A stretch of DNA of 64,000 nt from Sipunculus nudus (Eukaryota; Annelida; Sipuncula; Golfingiida; Sipunculidae), in contig CM049310.1 of NCBI GenBank assembly GCA_026874595.1, positions 39,685,558 to 39,749,557 on the forward strand, given 5' to 3'. The position numbers were made by a program, and so were the translations under genes. The notes beneath the pieces were generated by a model. It was not told the DNA's origin. It worked only from the letters and a program-made list of their open reading frames with translations, and searched no databases. The first letter of the stretch is position 1, and each line of letters opens with the position of its first letter. Positions 11,660 to 22,559 of the stretch are shown here, piece after piece.

Positions 11660-12290
11660 ACCTTATGGTGGCCACACGGTGCAATTCACACCAAAATGCC
11701 GGTGCTGCTACGGTTTAAACCGTGGTAACACCTTGAAGAATCGTGCAGAACCCTAGCAATACCTTAAAGAACCTTAAGAGTTTCTTGAAGAACCGTGGAA
11801 AACCGTGAGGCACCGGGATTGAGTCCCGGAAGTTTTAAACGGTTTAAAATTTCCGGGACGTATGTCAAGGTACACCGTGGGGAAGGTGATACCGGGATAA
11901 ATCGTAGTCAAATCGTAGTAAAAGCGTAGTGAAATCGGATACACCGTAACAACACCTTGACGCCACCGTGAATTTCCGTAGTATTTCCGGGACAAACGGT
12001 GACTTTAAGAGGCTTTCAATGGCTCCACGGTTCTCCACGGTCCTTTTACGGTACTGTCACAGCGTCCAAGGTACAGCTACGACTAACCACGGTCTAACCA
12101 CGGTTTTTCACGGTATATTAAGGTTTTCTCACAGTGAAGGGACGGTTTTTTACGGAAATTGACGGTGGAGTCACGTTCGAGCCACGTTATGGCTACGGAT
12201 ATCAAGGTAACGCTACGTAAGACTACGCCACAAGGATGAGAAAGTACTAGCACTTTGGTATCACGGTTTGCCACGGTTTACCACGGTCTT
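11660..12290. repeat. Left arm of a putative DNA transposon: ACCGT/ACGGT word array
   Basis: ACCGT and its variants (ACCTT, ACCGG) recur about every 9-11 bases up to about 11990. The complementary word ACGGT then recurs to about 12290. In the middle of the first half, GTCCCGGAA (11823-11831) is mirrored by TTCCGGGAC (11851-11859). Reading inward, the word order is ACCGT then ACGGT, which is also the order of the right arm read inward from the other side. I interpret the pair as long degenerate inverted subterminal arms. Confidence 0.6.
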
Positions 12291-12739
12291 GTATATAAAT
12301 AGGGGTGATTTTTCAATGCTTTCATTCTTGCGCATGTGTTCTGCAGAGATGTCCCAACAACTTGACCAGAAGAAAAGACTGCAAATGATGCAATGGCAAT
12401 AGCAGCTGAACGAATACAAGTGAACCAGAAAATATTGCAAGCAAGTTTGCTTGCGGCTGTGGTGAACAGTAAAAGGACAAAAAGACCTGTACAAAAACAA
12501 GGAGGAAAGGCTCATAGAAGGAAAAGGAGATCGTGTTCGGTATTAAGTTATCATCACCAACGTCCCTGGCTGCGCCTGGAGTAGATCTATTTGCTGATTT
12601 TGACGTTGAAGCTCCTAATTCATCATCAGGTCTCTGTGTGTCTTCTTCCTCATCTGTAACCGTCTTGGTTGGCTCAGCTTTTCTCTTTCGCATTTTTTGG
12701 CATAGTAATAGCCTAATATTCGCTGTCAAAAATAAATAA
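12291..12739. pseudogene. Degenerate core of the arm-flanked element
   Basis: Two short coding-like traces meet in the middle. On the plus strand, 12345-12560 reads through a basic stretch containing SLLAAVVNSKRTKRP and HRRKRRS. On the minus strand, 12690-12540 encodes MRKRKAEPTKTVTDEEED and a Ser/Thr/Asp-rich stretch. Such basic and acidic fragments occur in two-ORF transposons such as PIF/Harbinger, but no catalytic motif remains, so the family is uncertain. Confidence 0.3.
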
Positions 12740-12892
12740 TGTTACGAAGACATAGCTGAGGGGAAACATTGGGCCGATCCCGGATTCGAACCCATGTCGG
12801 TGGCGCACATGTCCGGTGTTCCTACCGCTTCGCTAGCAAAGCAAGCTTCACTAGAAAGACAGTTCGGTCCGCTTTTATGTCACCCCGTAACA
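12740..12892 (-). repeat. 3' LTR of the TRIM with tRNA-like Pol III boxes
   Basis: On the minus strand this LTR has TAGCGAAGCGGTAGG, an A-box-like stretch, followed about 27 nt later by GGGTTCGAATCC, a near-ideal B box. It runs from TGTTACGGGG to TTCGTAACA. Confidence 0.8.
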
Positions 12893-12903
12893 CGTCCCCT
12901 CTT
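12893..12903 (-). other. Polypurine tract of the TRIM
   Basis: AAGAGGGGACG directly precedes the TG of the 3' LTR, as expected for plus-strand priming in LTR retroelements. Confidence 0.7.
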
Positions 12904-12990
12904 AAGAGCGTTCTGCTATCAGAACAAAACTAATTATCCCTGGAGTCACACTTTGGTGAGCTTATTTCCTGGGCCACAAAGTTTACTGTC

Positions 12991-13008
12991 ATCCCGGACG
13001 AGCCCCCA
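12991..13008 (-). other. Primer binding site of the TRIM (tRNA-Pro type)
   Basis: TGGGGGCTCGTCCGGGAT begins two bases after the 5' LTR. From established knowledge this 18-mer is complementary to the 3' end of tRNA-Pro, the primer of many vertebrate gammaretroviruses and of some other LTR elements. No viral gene is present here. Confidence 0.88.
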
Positions 13009-13010
13009 TT

Positions 13011-13166
13011 TGTTACGAAGACAAATTGCTGTGGGGAAAACATTGGGCCGATCCCGGATTCGAACCCATGTCGGTGGCGCACATGTCCTGCGTTCCAACC
13101 GCTTCGCTAGGAAAGCAAGCTTCGCTAGCGAGTCAGTTCGGTCCGCTTTTATGTTACCCCGTAACA
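13011..13166 (-). repeat. 5' LTR of the TRIM with tRNA-like Pol III boxes
   Basis: It carries TAGCGAAGCGGTTGG (A-box-like, with a possible GCG/CGC D-stem) and GGGTTCGAATCC (B box) in the element's own orientation, spaced as in tRNA genes. It is closely similar to the 3' LTR. Confidence 0.8.
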
Positions 13167-13259
13167 ATAAATAAAAACTGTCAATAAACACTGAGTGGGC
13201 ACGGATGAGCGGCTTATTTTTCTCGTGTTTTTTTTTTTCAAACTGTGCTGGAATGCTTG

Positions 13260-13860
13260 TGCTACCGCTCTTTAATAGCCCACGGCTTGTCTACCGTAAT
13301 AAACCGTAGTAACACCGTAGTAAGATCTTAGCGGCACCGTGACCACCGCAAGTCCACCGTAAATCCACCGTGGCAGCACCGTAAGTACCGTAGCAACACC
13401 GTAGTGGCACCGTATAGAACCGCAGGTCAAACAGCTACACCGTGTGTCAAACCCTGCTGAACCGAAATGACACCGTGGGCACCGTAGTGTCACCTTATTG
13501 ACACCCTAAGGCCATCGGGACAAACCGTGAGTATACCGTGCAATACCGTACTGACAACGGGGAAGATGATGACTGTTGACGATCGTCGAGACCTCCACGG
13601 TGGATTTTACGAAATTTCGTCCCGGTTTTCCCGGTTTAAAAACCGGGACGAACCGGGGTACATAAAACACCGTAGTAACACCTATGGTCGGTGTGACTGG
13701 GCCCTTATTACCAACCAAGTTTCGGAGGTCACCGTACGGTCGCCGTAGATTATGTGAGTGCAAACAACGTGGGATGAAAAATCACACGGTAACCGTACGG
13801 TCTCGAAAACTCACGGCAAGCCGGGGGTTTGAAAAAATCGTACGGCGCCTGGTGTATATG
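13260..13860. repeat. Right arm of the putative DNA transposon: ACCGT/ACGGT word array
   Basis: ACCGT recurs with mostly 11-bp spacing from 13290 to about 13555, then ACGGT-type words follow to 13850. A perfect 12-bp hairpin, CGTCCCGGTTTT (13618-13629) with AAAACCGGGACG (13639-13650) and a 9-nt loop, lies between the halves. The left arm has a matching CCCGG/CCGGG hairpin. Confidence 0.6.
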
Positions 13861-13869
13861 TTAGCTAGG

Positions 13870-14870
13870 CATTACGAATACTTCTTACTTCGTATTCAAT
13901 GTAGGGAACAAACCCAGAATATATGTCACTACAGGGATTTTGTGACAGAAAAGTTTGGTTGGTCTTTTCATTGATCAGTCCCCAGCAACCCTTTTGAACT
14001 GGCCATGGCCCTTCATCTGTTTCATAACTATACATTATACACACTTTCTCAATACCTTAAGCGTGCCCATTCTTAACCATATTAGGTTCACATGAAATTC
14101 ATTCTTCCTTACTGAAAAATGTAAGTGGAAGTATAAACATATAGCGTCCTGTGCTACTATCATAAATCAAGGTTTCGACTTACAGTAAATGTCCGTGATT
14201 CATGACAAACATATCTTTTTTCTTCGATGAGCACAATATCGTACCTCCGGTACAACACACGGTCTTTTTATATATGTAGTTAACAGACACACATGGAGTG
14301 TATTTATCAACAGACAGAACCAAAGTACTATAAGTAATACATGTAAGAGAGACACTTATAGTATTGGAGATGCGTTGAAATCGCAAGAGAAACTTTGTAC
14401 GTAGTCAAAATAAACTGACAGTATAGGATGCTACATATGCACTATGACAAATGACTAAGTATCTCTAATACCCCCCCCCCCCCCACCCTTTAATCTTTAG
14501 TACCAGTATACTCTTAATTTCGACAATCGACTTGTAACATCGGGGATTTAGTGTATACGCCAAAAGGCGACCCCCATGAGCGGTTTCGATATTTTTTAGT
14601 TGCCAGGGCACGTAAATACAATTGGCAACTACTCCATGTTCAGTTTGAAGGTGGTAATCTATCCGCAGAGAGAGTTTGGTGGTCAATAGACCTGTATGTT
14701 TTAAATAGAAGCCGGATGATCTTTCTGTCTTTGACCGCGCCCTCCTCCGCAAATTAAAGTAGAATGCTATACTCGGTAAGTCCTTACAAACGTTTTATCT
14801 AATCACGTGTTACAGAACATGCTTTGCCATCATTCTGAACTGTACTGTACAGTACTATACTTTGCGTTTT
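13870..14870. other. No gene recognised; likely 3' part or flank of the receptor gene
   Basis: There is a C-run at 14470-14484. The missing TM7 exon of the receptor should lie downstream of 14877 on the minus strand, but I could not find a convincing TY-x-x-x-L-x-QF signature here. Confidence 0.4.
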
Positions 14871-14876
14871 ACCTAC

Positions 14877-15298
14877 CTTGATATTGACGATGATCGCTGA
14901 CACAGACACCACCATCATATGAAGTGACACGTGGACAATCCAGAAGGCACTGGTGACGCGGTGAGACGTGTCGTACCCGGAATACACCAAGTTGTACATC
15001 AGGAGGCACAAGAGTGGGATGTTGGTCAGGTACGTGTTGGCCACATATATCTGGAAAGAAAGGTGCACACACAAATACCTAGAGTAATTAAATCACACAA
15101 AATGAGAGTCAGTTGTGTTTATACTGCGTATATTTCCAAAGAATTAAATGATAAGAGGAAAGGAAATGTAACAACAAAAAAATGCGAACATAATTCGAAA
15201 GTCAACATAATTCTATGACAACACTGCTAATAATCAAGGACCGAAGTTTTAGAGGTTTTACCCTCTTTTGCTTATATTGGCACTTCGGTGGTATAATA

Positions 15299-15335
<37 letters not shown>

Positions 15336-16583
15336 CAATCAATTCAATATAGAAAGTATATTTTTGAAAAAAACTTCATAAACATTGTGCCATACACATA
15401 TACAGCGTTAGTCTCTTGTTGATGACAAATTTGTCGTATGAAAATATAGTTAAGATTATGTCTACCTTATTTAACCTTCATTTACTTTGAAATTTACATA
15501 AGTTTATACCTTGAAAAGCGTGTCTGCATCCTCAACTAGCTGACATCGCTTCTGGTGCATGACCCTAAACTTCTCCAGATCGGCCGCGACCTGTCCATCG
15601 CGCATGATCGCCTGCGAGAACGTCATACACACGTGACGAAACTCCCGGTAAAGAATGTAGCAGACGACAGTAAAGAAACTCATCGTAAAGCCTGCAATCA
15701 TAGTGTTAAAGAACAACAAAGCTAAAACGAGGATTTTGGCGGCTACGTAACCTGGGGCTTGCGGAGATAAGGGGACCATGAATGTATCGTGCAGTCGCTG
15801 CATGTTTTCTGGCCCAAACATCCCGTAACACGTGATGCCGACATTGCATGTTACCAAGACAACTGTCAGTCCGATAAAACCTTTCATCAGTCTTTTTAAG
15901 GGTTCTTCATAATCAACAATACCGTCAATGAAACAGACTTTATCCAAAGTGATGAAGAATTCCTCCAGCCCTTTTTTCTTCCATAAGCATATAATGTACC
16001 CCAATAAAGCTCTTGCAAAGCACTCGTACCAGAATATGCAACCTTTGATTTTGAAGAAGAGAAGCGTTCCAAATGTGTCTCCTTCTGTGAAGGCAAGCAG
16101 AGAGCGGGCGAGGTTAAGGAACAATACCACAAGCAACACTGTACAATATATTCTCGAAGGCGTCCACTTTTTGGATCTTTCTTTAGATCGCACGAAAAAA
16201 GTGCCGCATGCCATCTGACAAAGAAAGAGTGGTTTGATAGCAGTGTAGAAATGAGTTTCAGTGATGTGTGTAAGTTCTATGGTATGCGCCATCGATGTTA
16301 GAGCCTTGCCTTTCAAAACCTGCCCCAAGGTGGAGTGCATATGCTGCAACGTTGCCCTGTTTTCGGTTGGGCGCATGCGCATTCGTGAAACGGAAGGCAT
16401 CGTGGTGCCGGGGATGTTTGGGGATGCCGTATCCGTTTCTTTGGTCTTGCCCCTTCGTTCTGAGGTCTGGTTATCTTGATCTTCCTTTGGGACGCATTTT
16501 TCTTCACAGTTTTCTTGTCTTTGTTTCTGTTCTATCTCCTCTTCCACATACAGCATTGTCGTTCTTTTTGAGAGTTGATGCAT
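14877..16583 (-). CDS. Gustatory-receptor-like 7-TM chemoreceptor (7tm_7 family), partial
   Basis: Exon 1 runs from ATG at 16583 to 15510 (358 codons) and ends at a GTATAA donor. Exon 2 runs from 15050 to 14877 (58 codons), bounded by a TTCTTTCCAG acceptor and a GTAGGT donor. Both introns are phase 0. The N-terminus to about residue 105 is polar and charged. A conserved-looking lead-in, AIKPLFLCQMACGTFF (115-130), precedes TM1 (about 144-165), TM2 (171-201), TM3 (225-246) and TM4 (279-312). Exon 2 supplies TM5 (VANTYLTNIPLLCLLMYNLV) and TM6 (AFWIVHVSLHMMVVSVSAII). The pre-TM5 stretch LEKFRVMHQKRCQLVEDADTLF has the L-x2-H-x2-L-C-x-L-V-E character of insect GRs and invertebrate GRLs, which are inverted-topology membrane channels or receptors. 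TM7 with its TY...QF signature must be in a further exon that I did not locate. The ligand is unknown. Confidence 0.78.
15298..15334. repeat. (TAA)n microsatellite in the receptor intron
   Basis: About a dozen ATA/TAA triplets lie in the intron between receptor exons 1 and 2. Confidence 0.9.
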
Positions 16584-18470
16584 AATGATCAGTTCACTGT
16601 AAAATCTGCTTGTGAAGTGTTGTGATATAAATGTTCACTAGATGCAGAGTAATTCCCTACAATTCTGTAACAGAGAAAGGTAATCCTTTTAAATGAAGAC
16701 GTCAAGATGAAGTTCCAATGTTAGAGAAAATGAGAATTTATGTATATATTACAATTATTGTATCAAGTAATGATGTATTCATTTGTTATATGGTTATATT
16801 AAGGAGTATTTTACCTTTCCAATCCTTGGCTACTTGGTCACAGACGTCCGTGTCAGGTATTGATATAAAGCCAATCTGATGATTTCATTTAAGGATAAAC
16901 CTTTTAGTTCCTCAGGAATGATGTTATCAAGACTGATGACAGAAAATCCAAAACCTTTCGTTCAAAGAAAAGTCCTTTACACGAATGTCTTCACGACGTG
17001 TTTAAGGCAAGCAAGGGTAAAATAGCTGGGTGTTGTCTTGGGGCAGTATATAATAACGTGCGCAGATCAATAAAAAATTATTTTGATTCCAATGAAGCTA
17101 CATGAGGGTTTCTGAATAGTAATATTAGGTGACAGGCTATGCTACGTCATATACCTTTGTCAGTTCTCATATTAAACCCGTCTCTCCGTGTAATTAAGGC
17201 TTATTGTGAGCGTGGTGAAGATTGACAACAAATTATTTTGCGTTGATAAGAGCGTTTGGTGGATCAATATCCACTGCTCCTGAAGAAATAAGAGGTGAAA
17301 ACGACATGATTATAACCTGAGAGCGATAAAAGGTCCTCCACAACACCTGGCGAGGAGCCGTTGTTCCCACTCCTCGCCTTTTTAGGCCAGGACAATTTAA
17401 CGTTGTGATTTCCGGCACGCTTATTTCCAATCTTAAAAGATTCACGATTTTAATGTTATGATTTCCAAGAACATATGACACTTTTATTTCCAATCTTAAA
17501 AGATTCCAAAATTTAACGTTAACCGCTGCATGCTCTTATCAATGGATGCTTTGTGACAATCTTCTTCCGACCATCTATGATATTAGTTCATATAAGGCTT
17601 TAAAGGTATTCACGTAACATTTTATATTTCATGACATCAATCTAGGCGCCATAGGACTGGTTATTTAGAGATGTAAATTATATGATCATAGGGCGTTTTA
17701 CAGTACCTATTAGTAATAAAATACATGTAATTATTCTTTTAATTTTGATATATTGCTTCTTTAATAATATGAACTGCTGAAATTAATGTCAACATAAATG
17801 TTTAAATAAAATTACTCATGTGATATAATTTTCCTATTATGGTAGCTATATCAATGAATATGCAAATTAATGTGATATTTTTGAGAAAGTTTACATACAA
17901 CTAGATCAACTTCAAAACAGAATGTTTATATGCAAAATTTACTAATATGTTCAGATTTAATTTCATTTATTGATGTTACATAAGTACTGACACGTCCCCT
18001 GTTTGATAAACTTTAAATCATGCATTTTTTATATTATAGGTATGTAAAAAAATAGTTGCATGGTTCTTCATGTTTGTATGTGTTTATGTCGCCTTGTTAT
18101 AAGTTGTCTATTTTTGTATCTTATCATGTATATCTGTATGGATATGTGTTTCTTTGTAATATAAAGTCAGTTAAAATGTGTTTGAAATATTCCCCAAGAA
18201 TATGAATAAGAAATAAGACTTGCTCTGACAGCCTATTCGGAATAATTCAGTTTGTAAATTTTTAATTTTAACTAATTTCCTATAAGGCCCATTAAATTTT
18301 AAAAGTTTGTATTTTAGACATGAAGAAAGAATCTTTAGATACTCCCTGATAAAAGAACCGTCCGGCCTAACGTGTCCGTGGCCTGAAAGAGCTAATGTCT
18401 GAACGGCACCAAAATGCCAATGAAAGCAAAGCGATCCCTGAGACCGGCAAGGACCTGTCACATATATGTA
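16584..18470. other. Upstream flank of the receptor gene; no feature recognised
   Basis: This is AT-rich DNA with no convincing ORF, RNA gene or repeat family shared with the rest of the window. The receptor promoter presumably lies in its left part, but I see no decisive motif. Confidence 0.4.
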
Positions 18471-19530
18471 CAAAAAGGCTTGTGTTTCCTGGAAATAAAT
18501 GGCAGGGGCGTAGCCGGGCCATGCCCCCCCCCCCCCCGCCCCTCGGTCGGATCCAGTACTCGCCATACTTTCGAAATTTCACTTAAACTAATATATATAT
18601 ATTTATATATATTTTTTTTTGTTAGTACCAATACATGTATATTAGCACCCCCCCCCCCCCAGTTTTAGAATATCTGGATCCGCCAATGATCATGGCCCCC
18701 TCCCCTCTCTCAATCCTGGCTACGCCCCTGAATGGCAGAAACTTAAAAAGATGTTTCAAGTGTTTAGTACTGCCTACGTCCTAGAAAAAAGACTTGTACT
18801 GCAGAAAATATATATATATATAAAGTTAGCGAGTCATTTCGTGGAGCTCAATTAACCTTATACCAAGACCGAACGTACGGATCATAAAAGGTAAAAATTA
18901 CCACAAATTTTCGGACAACACTGGATTTCGAACATACATCGAACCCACCCTATATCCGCTGGACAAACGGGTGCGACCGACTTTCTTGAACTACTCCGTT
19001 ACAGTTCCTCAGCCGTAGGAAGCTATGACAAGGGATCGATACAGGCTTTACAGAGGATAATTATATATAGAATCACGTCATATCCCGGATAAATACATAT
19101 AACACCTACTGAAATCCAGACTATGACCATTTCAGAATTTTTTTGGTGGTGATCTCATTTCTATATTTGGATAGCAGAACCCTCCTACCTCAAATTTCTT
19201 TACGTTGAGAAAAAAATAAACTGAACTTTATCTTTATTTTCATTTGCCTAATTTCAATATATTTGGACGAATCATGTCCACAAGATAAAAATAAACTTAT
19301 TACTGGTTCCCTAGCGGTTATCGAAAAAAATATCTTCTACTTTAGCTAGTCCTCAGCTCCGTTTTGTCAGGAAATGTATATTTCACCTATTGGAGTAAAT
19401 GTATAAACAGGACACAAATCTACTTTCATGAAGCGATGTATGTTTGTTCTTACTAAAGTGGTATATGTTTACTGTTGCATTGCTGGTTGGATATTCCAGC
19501 ATAGTTTTAAGACTAATTGATCTCTCTAAA
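18471..19530. repeat. Tandem duplication, copy 1 (contains a TIR insertion)
   Basis: After removal of the insertion at 18503-18730 this copy aligns with 19711-20520. Shared blocks include AGTTAGCGAGTCATTT, the GAACCCACCCTATATCCGCTGG stretch, TCACGTCATATCCCGGATAA and ATGAAGCGATGTATGTTTGT. The divergence is that of an old duplication. No protein is evident. Confidence 0.85.
18503..18730. mobile_element. 228-bp TIR element (MITE) with 5-bp target duplication
   Basis: The ends are CAGGGGCGTAGCCGG and CTGGCTACGCCCCTG, inverted repeats of each other. AATGG flanks both sides (18498-18502 and 18731-18735). The tandem copy at 19711-20520 carries a single AATGG (19731-19735) at the equivalent place, so the empty site is present in the same window. 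Inside are C-runs and AT-rich filler. CAGGG ends are typical of hAT elements; a 5-bp duplication fits a hAT5-like group rather than the usual 8 bp, but the family is not settled. Confidence 0.85.
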
Positions 19531-19710
19531 ACATCTGATACCGAACAGTGCTCTGTCCCCTTTCAAAACAGGATGTATTGTTAGGGAGACACACAGGACG
19601 ACACGTTTCATCCATCGTCAATTTCCATTTTTCAACATCGGCCCGGTAAAGACTCACCACTGACGTAAGCTTCTCCTGCGCTGGGGGTAAAATTAGTCAC
19701 CTTAATATAG

Positions 19711-20520
19711 GCTCATGTTTCCTGGAAATGAATGGCAGAAACTTAAAAAAGATGTTTCATGTGTTTAGGACTGTTTACGTCCTGGAATCAAGACTTGTAC
19801 AGTAGAAAATACGTAAAGTTAGCGAGTCATTTGGTGGAGCTCAATTAACTCTATACCAAGGCCGAACGTCCCGATCATAAAAGGTGAAAATTAACACAAA
19901 TTGTCGGACAATACTGGATTTCGAACATACAGCGAACCCACCCTATATCCGCTGGACCAACCGGGTATGACCGACTTTCTTGAACTAATCCGTTACATTT
20001 CCATAACCGTAGGAAGCGATAACATGGGATCAATACAAGCATTACAGAGGATGATTATAATAAAATCACGTCATATCCCGGATAAATACAAATAGTACCC
20101 ACTGAAATCTAGACTGACCATTTCAAATTTGATTTTTGATGGTGATCTCATTTTTATATTTTGGATTACAAACCCTCCTACCTCAAATTTCCATACGTTG
20201 AAAATAAACTGAACTTTATCATTATTTTCATTATCCTAGTTTCAATATATTGGGACGAGGACATGTCCACCAGATATAAAAATAAACTTATGGCTGGTTC
20301 CCTGGGGTTTAAGCGGTTATCGATCAAAATACCTACTGCATTAGCTAGTCCTCTGCTCTGTTTTGTCAGGAAATGTATATTTTTAGCTATTGGAGTAAAA
20401 TGTGTATAGACAGGACACAAATCTACATTCATGAAGCGATGTATGTTTGTTCTTAGTAAAGTGGTATGTTTACTGTTGCTGGCTGGATATTCCAGCATAG
20501 ATTTAGGACTAATTGATCTC
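19711..20520. repeat. Tandem duplication, copy 2 (empty site)
   Basis: This is the partner of 18471-19530, offset by about 1 kb, and it lacks the 228-bp insertion. The 180-bp spacer between copies ends with AAATTAGTCACCTTAATA, which recurs at about 21590. Confidence 0.85.
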
Positions 20521-22037
20521 TTGTTATGCCTCAATCCATAGGGAGGGAGGCCTATAGGGGTTGAAGAGTTTATTATATATTCATATTTGGGTAACATTTT
20601 ATGTGGGCGATCCTACTAGAAGTCTCCCCGAGTGCAAAACCATGCATGGAATTTTTTTTTGTCTTTTCTTTCTTCTGTCATTTTCTGTTTGCGATAAATC
20701 TCCAGTATTGCTGATTTTCAAAAGCTGATATTTGGGCACAATATTTGTCATGGTCACAATTAAGCATATTCCCAGGTTCACTCGTACATAAGTGACTCTA
20801 CATTTGTTAATATTCCTGGATGACGTTCCTGAGTCCGGGTCATGTGCCTGATCCACACCAAAATGTAATCGTCTATTTCTTGACCCATTCCTGAAATACC
20901 CTGGAAGTTAATGAGGTTCCTTTCAATATCGATCGAGTTATGTTGTGAAAAATACACACACAAATTCACACATACGAACACGTGCGCTCACAAACACACA
21001 CACAAGCACACACACAAACGGGGATGGACGCATTTCCTCCTGACGGAGGCAGCAATTTACCCCACGTCCTGTATAGTTCATAGAAAAAAATAAAATGAAA
21101 TGTCTGTGGGACTTATGACTTCAGAAACATATGCATTCCATGTGACTGTAGTACGTTAACATGCCGTTTGCAGTGTACGCCTTTTGATTCAGTGCTGCAA
21201 GCCACGTAAATGTAAGCCCTTTGGTTTGTCCGATTCAGAGGCGGCTTTATCATCTACTGCATTAATTAAGAGCTTTAAAATATGTGGTCTCGTGCAACTT
21301 TTAAATGTGGCGTGAACGCTGAAATTTTTTACCAGCTTTTACAACTGGTTTGCAGTTGTATTGGGAAAGATGTTTTATAACCCAGGTTTGGTATAACAGA
21401 CTATGGTTGCTACACTTAGTATAGCTTTCAGAGGCGGATTTGGAGGAGGCACACTGGGCGCCCTCTCTTTTTCGAAGTAAAAATATGGGAAATAGAATTA
21501 TATTAGCTTGATACCACACCAGCAACGCCGAAGTTAGCATCGTTTTCTGCCCTACCTCTGCATGTTTGAGTTCATCGCCCTTGAAATAAAATTAGTCACC
21601 TTAATAGGGAATATGTTTGTGGTAGACTGCGGGGGTATAGGGTGTGTGCATGTCTCAGATAAATCTTACCCAAAGGTCACTTGGCTCCATGGGTTCGCTA
21701 TCGTGTTAGCGTATAGCGATAGCGACCTCTGATGGATTCTGGTCTCAGATCTTGAAGAAAATACATAGGGTGGAAGGGGAGCACACGTGAACTTCCCCAT
21801 GCCCAAATTATGCCCCTTCGTAACCCCTTTTTATATTGCCCACAGCTTGTGTTTGTATTTAAAAAGTAAAAAATGATGTAATTTTAAAGACTACAGACAA
21901 ATGTATTACCTATATGAATCCATATAGATTCCAGTTGTTGCACTGTAGAACACCACTCATCGAGTTCGAATTTATCGACGGGGGGGGGGGGGGAGCGGTT
22001 GATTAACTGAAAGTGCCTTTTCTTTTTATTGTGTTTA

Positions 22038-22095
<58 letters not shown>

Positions 22096-22440
22096 AGAGA
22101 GAGGGTGGGCAGATAAACAGAAATTATATAGCTATAAAAAATCTCATATACACAATACATAATGGCCAAATTTTGGGTAACGTAATGTGTTTAATTTCAA
22201 AAAGAGAATCAAGAAGAGTAGAAAGAAATGCAAACAAGAAAAGTTGTGGAGTTTCATATCCCCGTGCAGGAGACCAATATTTTAACTACTTTCCCGTACA
22301 GTTTTCGCAGAAATAATTTTAACTCTGTTTAGTGTTTAGTACATTTGTGCTAACACGTACATACAAGAAAAAACAGGAAACTTATCAAGTCCGGTTAGTC
22401 TATAATTTTATCATCTTATCTCAGCCGGAATTCCAGAGGG
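20521..22440. other. No gene recognised
   Basis: The only recognised features are CA-rich simple sequence at about 20950-21020, a G-run near 21980 and a (GA)n run at 22046-22088. The ORFs through the latter are artefacts. Confidence 0.5.
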
Positions 22441-22528
22441 ATGACAAACCTGGACATGATGAAAACTGTTTACTATCACCAGAGTAATGACGCACAGTGC
22501 GGTAATCGCTGTGTGGTCAGAGCTACCG

Positions 22529-22537
22529 TATATAAAG
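22529..22537 (+). promoter_or_regulatory. Putative TATA box of NTR-like gene 1
   Basis: TATATAAAG lies about 30 bp upstream of the inferred start of a short exon that ends in a consensus donor at 22651. The arrangement is repeated at 34.25 kb upstream of the paralogous gene. It is inferred from sequence only. Confidence 0.45.
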
Positions 22538-22559
22538 CCCTGCCCGCATTCCTGTTTCA

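Larger units (their letters stand above)
12740..13166 (-). mobile_element. TRIM (terminal-repeat retrotransposon in miniature), structurally intact
   Basis: This 427-bp element is oriented on the minus strand. Its 5' LTR is 13166-13011 and its 3' LTR 12892-12740 (about 155 bp each), both TGTTACG...CGTAACA. Two bases after the 5' LTR lies TGGGGGCTCGTCCGGGAT (13008-12991), an 18-nt match to the primer binding site used with tRNA-Pro. Just before the 3' LTR is the purine-rich AAGAGGGGACG (12903-12893). The internal region is only 118 bp and encodes nothing. The flanks share ATAAATAA (12732-12739 and 13167-13174); because this is two ATAA units, the duplication may be 4 or 8 bp. Gag and Pol must come from elsewhere. 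It interrupts the core of the arm-flanked element. Confidence 0.9.

Noticed and set aside
12740-13166. Endogenous retrovirus, because of the tRNA-Pro-type primer binding site
   Set aside because: The interior is only 118 bp with no gag, pol or env trace, and the LTRs are about 155 bp with tRNA-like boxes. A TRIM fits; the PBS only shows which tRNA primes.
13270-13560. CRISPR-like array from regularly spaced ACCGT
   Set aside because: The repeat is only 5 bp with 4-6 bp degenerate gaps and no true spacers, and the genome is that of an animal.
14180-14386. Minus-strand ORF as the missing TM7 exon of the receptor
   Set aside because: It has one hydrophobic stretch with a TY pair, but not the QF ending or clear splice sites in phase.
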